Assembly (NCBI GenBank): GCA_013288885.1
Contig: JABDBA010000007.1
Location: 1-64,000, forward strand
Reading direction: 5' to 3'
DNA from: Gammaproteobacteria bacterium
GTDB taxonomy: Bacteria > Pseudomonadota > Gammaproteobacteria > JABDBA01
Length of the DNA stretch: 64,000 bases
Both the position numbers and the translations under genes were made by a program. Position 1 is the stretch's first letter; every line of letters starts with the position of its first letter. Of the stretch, positions 59,301 through 64,000 are shown piece after piece. The notes under the pieces are model-generated. The model searched no databases. It was not told where the DNA came from and saw only the letters and a list, made by a program, of their open reading frames with translations.

Positions 59301-61538
59301 TCCCAATGTTTGTTCGAACATATCAACATCATAAATACCTTTGCCGATAAAAGATCCTTCATCAAATAGATCTTGATAAACATTTGAAACAGTACGTGTG
59401 TAGGGGTCAATACCGGCCTCAGATCCACAAAGTCTGGCATAGTGTGTTGCACCTGGGCTAGGTAATATTTCTGCAACACGTGGTTGCAAAATACCGTGTC
59501 CTTCTACTACACGCTGTAATACGGTATCATAGCGTGGTCGATTTAATGGGTGCGCCATAGTGCCGATAAATTCGCGTGCCGAATCGCGTGGCAATTGGGT
59601 GTCAGCATCTAATGTAATAACATACTTGACGGTATTTAATATTTGCGTGTTACCTACAATAAGTGAAAAATAGGATTGTGCATTACCACGCAGCAATGCA
59701 TTCAGGTCGGCTAGTTTTCCACGTTTGCGCTCATGGCCCATCCAAGCTTGTTCACCAGCGTTCCAGCGTCGTGGGCGATGGAATAAAAAAAAGATATCGC
59801 CAGATTCGCGCGGGTAACTTTTATTCAGTGCTTCAATATTCTTTCGTGCTAAGGCTAGGAGGGTGGTATCATTATCACAATGTTCTTGCGGCGCATCATT
59901 AAAATCAGTCAACAGGGCGAAGTGCAGTGAATCATCGCGATTACCGAGAAAACGTACTTCTAACGCTTCAACCAACGATTCAATAACTGCTGGGTTACTC
60001 AACATGGCGGGTACTACAACTAAGGTACGATATTCAGCTGGAACACCTGCACTAAAATCCATTTTAGGTAGTGGGTGTGGCTTCACAATTAGCATTGTGA
60101 ACCAATTAACTAATGACACAGCAAGTTGACTACTACACACTGCAATGATAAATCCAAAAAAAATCAGCCAAGCAAGAGACATTGTTAATTTATCTGCTTT
60201 GGATAATAGTGCGAAGGTCAAAGCAAAAGTGATTAATGTAATAAAACTTAGATAATAGGATAACGGATGTTGTCTGCACAAGCGGTGCAGTTTTTGAGAG
60301 AGAGAACAGCGTGCTACTATATTTTTTTCTAACTGCTGTAAGCCTGCGCCGATTAAGTAAAAACCTACGTGTTTGCGTCGATCGGTCGTCGCTGATTCGG
60401 CGAGTTGTATTGCTTGCAGGGTTACTTCTTCTTCCGACCGCGAACTAGCGCGAGCTAAATGTTCAACTACATGGCGATAATTGTCGCGCGTTGCAAAATT
60501 CATTTTTTTATAATCACCAGCAGGGTCTTTACGTAATATATGTTCGACCACACTCATGTTTTCCACAAATTCGCGCCAATCGGTTGTACCTAAACGGCGC
60601 AAACCGGCAATGCTATTGCTTATGGAAACTTGATTAGCGGCTTGTTGTTGGTTTTCGGTTTGAATCAGTTGTTCGGTAGTGAGGCCATTTTCTGATAATT
60701 GTTGTTCAATCCAGGTCAATGGTAATGCGAGTGCTGCACCGCGACCTTGCAACCGTCGTACTAACTCTGATACAAACGCACCTTGCATCGGTGGATCAGA
60801 ACGTGCCATATCAGCAATCACTAATATTAAATTTTTGGGATCCGATTCAGCCATTTCTGCCATACGATCCGCCCAATCATCAGCGAGATTTCGATCGTTC
60901 TGATCAGCAGCAATACGCACACTAACGCGACGTAAATTTTCGATCAATGCTAACCGCAGCATAATAGGGATGGCCCATAATTCACCTAAGGTGAGGGTTG
61001 CTACCGTTTGATAAGCTGAAACGAAACGACTTAGTGTTTCTGGATCCCAGTGCCCATCACCATGAGCAATATTTTGCAGTGCAATATCATAAACGCGTGG
61101 ATGGCCTTGTGAGAGGCCCTCTGCTAATTGCGGTAAACTTTTGCCATAGCCTTTTGGTAAATGATGTTTGGTGATGCGGATTTGTTCTTCGATTAAATAG
61201 AAATTATCGAGCAACCATTCGCTGGCAAGGGTGATACGATTTTTTTCGAGGGTTGTCTTTGCCAACAATTGGCAAGTTTCAATTAATGTTTCTTCGTTTT
61301 TTGCCAATCGTCCCAATAAAAGATCGGCTGCTGGTTTTTGTGCTAATCGATGCGAAAGTGCCAGCGTTTTGCCATATCGCTCCATTTGGTCGGCATTAAA
61401 TAACTCCGCTCTAAACGGCGGCTCAGTCTGCGTGCTAGCAACCGTTTTCTTGCTAAAACGATGCCACCAACGGCGCAGGCGAGTAATAAGATCTTTCCTT
61501 TTGCGTTTCAAGTTTTGTCCTTGTTTGATTGAGGCCAT
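53352..61538 (-). CDS. cyclic beta-1,2-glucan synthase (NdvB/ChvB/Cgs-like)
   Basis: A 2728-residue inner-membrane enzyme, the size of Brucella Cgs and Rhizobium NdvB. Order: helical N-terminal part (1-430); membrane segments about 436-480; GT84 glycosyltransferase with DADTQLPRDSAREF (about 643) and RRTRWIRGDWQLMG (about 787, the QxxRW-type motif); further membrane segments about 819-860 and 949-988; a glucoamylase-like domain (about 1000-1450); and GH94-type beta-sandwich and phosphorylase domains (about 1500-2728) with GSGDWNDGMNLVG (about 2410). The GH94 part sets chain length. Cyclic glucans are periplasmic osmoprotectants and, in Brucella, modulate host vacuole membranes. The exact linkage here is inferred from family. 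Confidence 0.9.
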   Translation of the reverse strand: MASIKQGQNLKRKRKDLITRLRRWWHRFSKKTVASTQTEPPFRAELFNADQMERYGKTLALSHRLAQKPAADLLLGRLAKNEETLIETCQLLAKTTLEKNRITLASEWLLDNFYLIEEQIRITKHHLPKGYGKSLPQLAEGLSQGHPRVYDIALQNIAHGDGHWDPETLSRFVSAYQTVATLTLGELWAIPIMLRLALIENLRRVSVRIAADQNDRNLADDWADRMAEMAESDPKNLILVIADMARSDPPMQGAFVSELVRRLQGRGAALALPLTWIEQQLSENGLTTEQLIQTENQQQAANQVSISNSIAGLRRLGTTDWREFVENMSVVEHILRKDPAGDYKKMNFATRDNYRHVVEHLARASSRSEEEVTLQAIQLAESATTDRRKHVGFYLIGAGLQQLEKNIVARCSLSQKLHRLCRQHPLSYYLSFITLITFALTFALLSKADKLTMSLAWLIFFGFIIAVCSSQLAVSLVNWFTMLIVKPHPLPKMDFSAGVPAEYRTLVVVPAMLSNPAVIESLVEALEVRFLGNRDDSLHFALLTDFNDAPQEHCDNDTTLLALARKNIEALNKSYPRESGDIFFLFHRPRRWNAGEQAWMGHERKRGKLADLNALLRGNAQSYFSLIVGNTQILNTVKYVITLDADTQLPRDSAREFIGTMAHPLNRPRYDTVLQRVVEGHGILQPRVAEILPSPGATHYARLCGSEAGIDPYTRTVSNVYQDLFDEGSFIGKGIYDVDMFEQTLGQRFPENHILSHDLLEGCYLRSGLLSDVPLYEQSPGSYLVDTTRRTRWIRGDWQLMGWLFSPGLNGLSRWKLFDNLRRSLVPIALIILFSLSWMLLPATGFWIGVILLIVLLPTTFATMLEFVRKPNDILFHQHLSIIMRVVRWRVAQLILYLTCLPHEAWYSLCAILCTLWRVVLSHRHLLEWVPSDQAGRKFRDTEWQWVNTMWIGPATAIALFATLVLVRPISLFFAAPLLILWFASPLIARWLSRPFVRAEIKLTAAQLSFLHEIARKTWNFFETFVTAADHWLPPDNYQEAPREIVAHRTSPTNIGLTLLSNLTAYDFSYINLEQLLERTTNTLQTMSRLDRYKGHFYNWYDTQSLQPLLPRYISTVDSGNLAGHLLTLRQGLLALRNGFTVSEKIRIEALAAQAFELSQMEFDFLYDKVSRLLAIGYNVDEQRRDRSYYDLLSSEARLTNFVAIAQGQLPQESWFALGRVLTLSRGDPILVSWSGSMFEYLMPLLVMPSYEDTLLDQTCRTAVNRQIDYGKQRGVPWGISESGYNTVDAHLNYQYRAFGVPGLGLKRGLAEDLVIAPYASIMALMIAPEAACENLQRLANAGAIGRFGFYEAIDYTAVRLPRSKTSALVRSFMTHHQGMSFLALSSLLHQQPMQKRFMADPLFQATLLLLQERVPKPVATYSQITHSVIATTTTNDVESSIRVFNKPNTATPEVQLLSNGRYQVMLTQAGSGYSRWKNLALTRWREDGTCDNRGLYGYLRDINMDTYWSTNYQPTLGHPDQYKVVFSEGHAEFSRSNYEIDTHTEIVISPEDDIELRRMRIYNHSAIHRIIEFTSYGEIVLAPQAADQDHPAFSNLFVETEILFQQQAILATRRPLTDQEHPPWMYHLLMIHNDEVYPISFETNRENFIGRGQTLATPQAMTEPGALSNTAGAVLDPIIAIRCQLKLKPGESITLDLVTGVTETREQCIALIEKYRDRRLANRVFGLSWTHGQVLLRQLNISETDAQLYTKLAGSILYSNRTHRAASDIIASNQRGQSGLWGYSISGDLPIVLLYLEELANIDLVRQLVQAHSYWRQKGLAVDLVILNQEAVSYRQALQDQIISMMSSGITINVTDRAGGIFLRVADQMPAEDRILLQSVAHVILCDKFGTLAEQLDRSPPRLPIIPRLVASPRQHVSAQSLNKPLRNLLFFNGLGGFTADGSEYVIVLGKGKNTPAPWINVLANSTFGTLVSESGQAYTWTENAHEFRLTPWENDPVQDSAGEMFYLRDEETGKYWSPTPLPCRGYGEYEIRHGFGYSVFEHIEDGIHSELWMYVAIDAAVKFAVLKVRNDSNQQRHLSATGYIEWVLGDLRSKNAMHVVTEIAASGALLARNRYNTEFGERTAFFNATTSRLNPTMRSVTCDRVEFLGRNGSYQHPAAMTRSRLSGRVGAGLDPCSVIQLTFELAQGQTRELVFTLGAGHNTEEAEMLIHRFRGPVAAQDALINIRQYWQRTLSTVQIKTPDLAVNVLANGWLLYQTLSCRIWGRSGYYQSGGAFGFRDQLQDVMALVHAEPQLFRAHLLLSAAHQFTEGDVQHWWHPPSGRGLRSRCSDDYLWLPFAICRYVECTGDISVLDESVVFLQGRPLNADEESYYDLPTIGESASLYQHGVRAILHGLQFGEHGLPLMGSGDWNDGMNLVGIHGRGESIWLGFFLYNILIRFAKLAQQYGDTKFADTCNDASKTLQLQLENNGWDGAWYRRAYFDDGTPLGSTSNVECQIDSIAQSWSVLSGAAKPERAKQAMGALNHYLVQNDDALIQLLTPPFDHSSLNPGYIKGYVPGVRENGGQYTHAAVWAIMAFATLGENQLAWSLFNLINPINHGRTSAEIDIYKIEPYVIAADVYSVAPHVGRGGWSWYTGSAGWMYRLITESLLGLHLHDKQLHFTPCLPNDWEGFNLDYHFGTTLYQITISRTPELAKITLDGVALDVDYIPLVDDQQVHRVVVALMT

Positions 61539-61594
61539 TAACTAATATAAGTATTTTAGCAGATAATATAAGTATGTACCCCATCCATTTTAAG

Positions 61595-61623
61595 TTGCAT
61601 AAATACTAGCGGTTTAGTATAAT
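61595..61623 (+). promoter_or_regulatory. sigma70-type promoter of the AAA ATPase gene
   Basis: TTGCAT (61595-61600) and consensus TATAAT (61618-61623) with a 17-base spacer. The start would be near 61630, inside the first palindrome. Confidence 0.7.
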
Positions 61624-61655
61624 TAAGAATTCTTAAACCCGTTAAGAGTTTTTAA
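61623..61655. promoter_or_regulatory. two phased palindromes, candidate operator of the AAA ATPase gene
   Basis: TTAAGAATTCTTAA (61623-61636) is a perfect 14-base palindrome; TTAAGAGTTTTTAA (61642-61655) matches it at 11 of 14 positions, 19 bases downstream, about two helical turns. They cover the predicted transcription start and end four bases before the ATG, so a bound protein would repress. Confidence 0.55.
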
Positions 61656-61659
61656 GACA

Positions 61660-62766
61660 ATGAAGCCTAAACCCAATAATTGGCATTTTGCTCGCCCAGC
61701 CTTAGCTAAAACCTACCTTGATTTATTCGAGCTTGGTTTAAGCTCTGCGCGGGGGCTATTTGCTAGACGGCGCATGGGTAAAACAGAATTTCTAAAGAAA
61801 GACTTTATTCCTGCCGCAATTTTACATGGTTATGTGGTTGTTTATGCCAATCTGTGGGATTTAGAAATAGACCCGGCTACAGCGCTTATTTCCGAATTTT
61901 ATAAAACGATAGAACCCAAAGGCTTTAACAAAATTTTATCACGTTTCAAACCATCTAAGGTAAAAGCATCGGGTAAAATTCCTGGAGTAGGTGAAGGTTC
62001 CATTGAGGCAAATTTGCAGGAAAATAAAAAAGTAACCGGCACTTTATTAATGGAAGCAATGAGCGCTTTTGATAAAACTAAGATGCAGATGATTTTAGTC
62101 ATTGATGAAGCGCAGGTGTTAGCCTATGAAGAAAATGCACATTTTGCCCATGCGTTACGCGCAGCGTTAGATATAAGAAAAGATCGTATTAAAGTCATTT
62201 TTGCAGGCAGTTCTGAAACCACTTTACGCAAAATGTTTGGTATTCCTTCAGAGCCTTTTTATAACTGGGCACCCCTAGAACCTTTCGAATTACTTGGAAA
62301 AGATTTTGTTGCTGCGATGGTGGAAAGAGTCAATCATATTTCAAAATACCCATTATCATTAGCTGATGCACTGGAAGCTTTTGCAGAACTTAAAAACACC
62401 CCAGAATTTTTTCGTCGCTATATTGAATACTATATTACTAACCCGATGGATGGCTCTCTTTCTGCACTTGATGTCACAAAAAGTAAAGTATTTAATGATG
62501 AGAGTTTCAAGCGTCAGTGGGATGGGTTATTAGCGGCTGATCAAGTAATACTCTCAATGATCGCTAATGGGATTTCTGATTTGCATGGCATTGCAGCTAT
62601 GCAATATATAGGCGCTAAATTAGGAATTAGTGATAGCGTAGATAAGAATACCACGCATAATGCTCTACGGCGTTTAACTGATAAGAACATAGTCACTAAA
62701 ATTACCCATGGGAATTATCAATTTGAAGACGAGGCATTTGCTGATTGGGTAAAACACAAAGATTAG
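61660..62766 (+). CDS. orphan AAA-type ATPase with C-terminal winged helix
   Basis: A 368-residue ATP-binding protein of the archaeal-ATPase/STAND-like type. Walker A is the variant LFARRRMGKTEF (about 43-54), Walker B is MILVIDEAQVL (about 146-156), followed by a sensor-like VIFAGSSETTLRKMF. The C-terminal part (about 285-365, NTTHNALRRLTDKNIVTKIT) looks like a winged helix. Such proteins occur alone or with toxin or mobile genes; none is adjacent. The function is unknown. It stands between the glucan synthase and pgl, with its own strong promoter. Confidence 0.8.
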   Translation: MKPKPNNWHFARPALAKTYLDLFELGLSSARGLFARRRMGKTEFLKKDFIPAAILHGYVVVYANLWDLEIDPATALISEFYKTIEPKGFNKILSRFKPSKVKASGKIPGVGEGSIEANLQENKKVTGTLLMEAMSAFDKTKMQMILVIDEAQVLAYEENAHFAHALRAALDIRKDRIKVIFAGSSETTLRKMFGIPSEPFYNWAPLEPFELLGKDFVAAMVERVNHISKYPLSLADALEAFAELKNTPEFFRRYIEYYITNPMDGSLSALDVTKSKVFNDESFKRQWDGLLAADQVILSMIANGISDLHGIAAMQYIGAKLGISDSVDKNTTHNALRRLTDKNIVTKITHGNYQFEDEAFADWVKHKD

Positions 62767-63503
62767 ACAATTTTCAGCTTTCCTGCCGCTGCTTGATCCA
62801 GATACCAAATGGTTTTGCCCTGTGAAGGTTGAATTAACTGGGCGGGGTATTTTTGTGGTTCTGTAGGGCCCGCTAATACTGAATAAACGGCGGGAGCTTT
62901 ATTAGCACCTTCAACCAAAAAAATAACACAAGCGGCATTATTAATGGCAGTTGACGTGAGGGTAATACGGTACATTTTTAACTGTGGAACCCATAATGCA
63001 GCAACAAGTTGGTTAGTAGAAGAGGTCACTACCTCACTGAAAGGCATCAACGAAGCAGTATGTGCATCATCGCCCAGCCCTAGATAAATTAAATCAAACT
63101 TTACATTTTTTATAATAGATTCGTATTGCTTTGCGGCATCTTTAGGCTCTTTAAATTTAGTCGGAATCGGAAAAATATTTTCGACGAGGACGGAAACTTT
63201 TGAAAATAGATGTTCATATGCCATATGATAATTGCTTGCCACATCCGTTGTAGGAACATAGCGTTCATCACCAAAATAAAATTTAATTTGCTGCCAGGGT
63301 GTTTTTGTGCGGCAAAAATCGTTTGCGGCTAAAGCGTCAAAAAATAATTTGGGGGTATTGCCACCAGCAAGCACTACGTTAAAAACACCATGATTATTAA
63401 CAGAGTCAATGGCGCGTTGCGTAAAATCTTCTGCGACAGCGTTAAATAAATCGTTAGGATCAGCAATTATTTTGATTTCTCTATTTTTATTTAGAGCAAC
63501 CAT
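62763..63503 (-). CDS. pgl: 6-phosphogluconolactonase
   Basis: Hydrolyses 6-phosphogluconolactone in the pentose phosphate and Entner-Doudoroff routes. The 246 residues match the DevB/SOL family: [37 protein letters not shown] and [18 protein letters not shown]. The start overlaps the zwf stop by 13 bases, and the 3' end overlaps the convergent ATPase gene by four. Confidence 0.93.
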   Translation of the reverse strand: MVALNKNREIKIIADPNDLFNAVAEDFTQRAIDSVNNHGVFNVVLAGGNTPKLFFDALAANDFCRTKTPWQQIKFYFGDERYVPTTDVASNYHMAYEHLFSKVSVLVENIFPIPTKFKEPKDAAKQYESIIKNVKFDLIYLGLGDDAHTASLMPFSEVVTSSTNQLVAALWVPQLKMYRITLTSTAINNAACVIFLVEGANKAPAVYSVLAGPTEPQKYPAQLIQPSQGKTIWYLDQAAAGKLKIV

Positions 63504-64000
63504 TTTCTGCCGTCCTGTTGTATTAAATCATCTGCTTCTTTAGGCCCGGTACTCCCTGCGACATAGTTGGGAAAATCACGCGGTGTTAATGCACCCCAGA
63601 CATCTAAAATAGGTTGTACTAAAGCCCAACCCGTTTCTACCATTTCGGCGCGGTTAAAAAGCAAATGGTCGCCATTCATGCAGTCATATAAAATAGTTTC
63701 ATAACCAGTTTGTGGGGTAATGCCAAAATAATCTTTGTATCTAAACTTCATAATAACGGGGCCCAATTGCATAGTAGGCCCAGGGATTTTTGCATTAAAG
63801 TAGAGAGATATACCTTCTTCCGGTTGAATGTAGATACGTAATATATTAGGAATTTCTTTTAGTTCTGACCCACCAAATAAACTAGAAGGACCAGATTTAA
63901 ACTGGATGATTATTTCAGAAGTACGCTTTTTCATGCGTTTACCGGTGCGCAGATAAAAAGGTACATGCAACCAACGCCAATTATCAATAAATAATTTTAG
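63491..64000 (-). CDS. zwf: glucose-6-phosphate dehydrogenase, 3' part (truncated by window edge)
   Basis: The frame is open to base 64000 and gives the last 169 residues of G6PD: DNWRW...[14 protein letters not shown], the segment [25 protein letters not shown], and the end [24 protein letters not shown]. About two-thirds of the usual 490 residues lie outside the window, including the NADP motif. It is followed directly by pgl. Confidence 0.95.
   Translation of the reverse strand, partial: LKLFIDNWRWLHVPFYLRTGKRMKKRTSEIIIQFKSGPSSLFGGSELKEIPNILRIYIQPEEGISLYFNAKIPGPTMQLGPVIMKFRYKDYFGITPQTGYETILYDCMNGDHLLFNRAEMVETGWALVQPILDVWGALTPRDFPNYVAGSTGPKEADDLIQQDGRKWLL

Overview
The window looks like chromosomal DNA from a low-GC gammaproteobacterium, most likely a member of the Legionellales (Coxiella/Legionella/Berkiella side). 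This rests on gene order (rpmF-plsX-fabH-fabD-fabG-acpP-fabF-mltG-tmk-holB-pilZ-tatD; rpsU-yqeY-dnaG; zwf-pgl), on protein similarity to gammaproteobacterial families, on a large Sel1-repeat/coiled-coil protein of the kind common in amoeba-associated bacteria, and on many short dispersed palindromic repeats. The assignment is inference from protein content; no rRNA is present.

Layout. 1-6 kb: truncated spoVR, an O-methyltransferase, gltX, tRNA-Ala(GGC) and rne with a long upstream region holding a palindromic repeat. 6.4-16.8 kb: one long co-directional block with rluC, rpmF, the fatty-acid synthesis set (plsX, fabH, fabD, fabG, acpP, fabF), mltG, tmk, holB, pilZ and tatD; three of these genes start with TTG. 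16.9-22.4 kb: an accessory patch with an orphan LuxR-type regulator divergent from a 1431-residue Sel1/coiled-coil protein. 22.4-25.9 kb: a methionine ABC transporter (metN, metI, two metQ copies) behind a sigma70-like promoter, a SAM-II-type riboswitch and an intrinsic terminator. 25.9-29.7 kb: rdgB, a DUF3592-like membrane protein, rpsU, yqeY and dnaG.

29.6-34.0 kb: serine biosynthesis (serB, serC, serA) interleaved with two toxin-antitoxin modules; a PemIK-type pair is in a tight operon with serB, and a Phd/PIN pair faces serA. 34.1-41.2 kb: dinG, a second FabH that resembles Bacteroidota enzymes, and a lipid/surface sugar set (YdjC/NaxD-like deacetylase, ArnT-like transferase, GtrA, family 2 glycosyltransferase) reminiscent of the Francisella lipid A galactosamine pathway. 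41.2-48.7 kb: ald, an M17 aminopeptidase flanked by two near-identical 107-bp repeats, acetoacetyl-CoA synthetase, a biotin-dependent carboxylase alpha subunit and a divergent MerR regulator (leucine/isovalerate-type catabolism). 48.7-53.3 kb: folD, serS, a YciI-like protein, an OPT transporter and tRNA-Lys(TTT). 53.4-61.5 kb: a 2728-residue cyclic beta-glucan synthase. 61.6-64 kb: an orphan AAA-type ATPase with a well-formed promoter and two phased palindromes, then pgl and the 3' part of zwf.

The most notable signals are the SAM-II-like riboswitch ahead of metN, the deacetylase/ArnT/GT2 sugar module, the Sel1/coiled-coil giant next to a LuxR orphan, and several dispersed palindromes that have been absorbed into coding ends (stop codons of folD and spoVR lie inside them). 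No CRISPR array, insertion sequence transposase, integrase or rRNA was seen.
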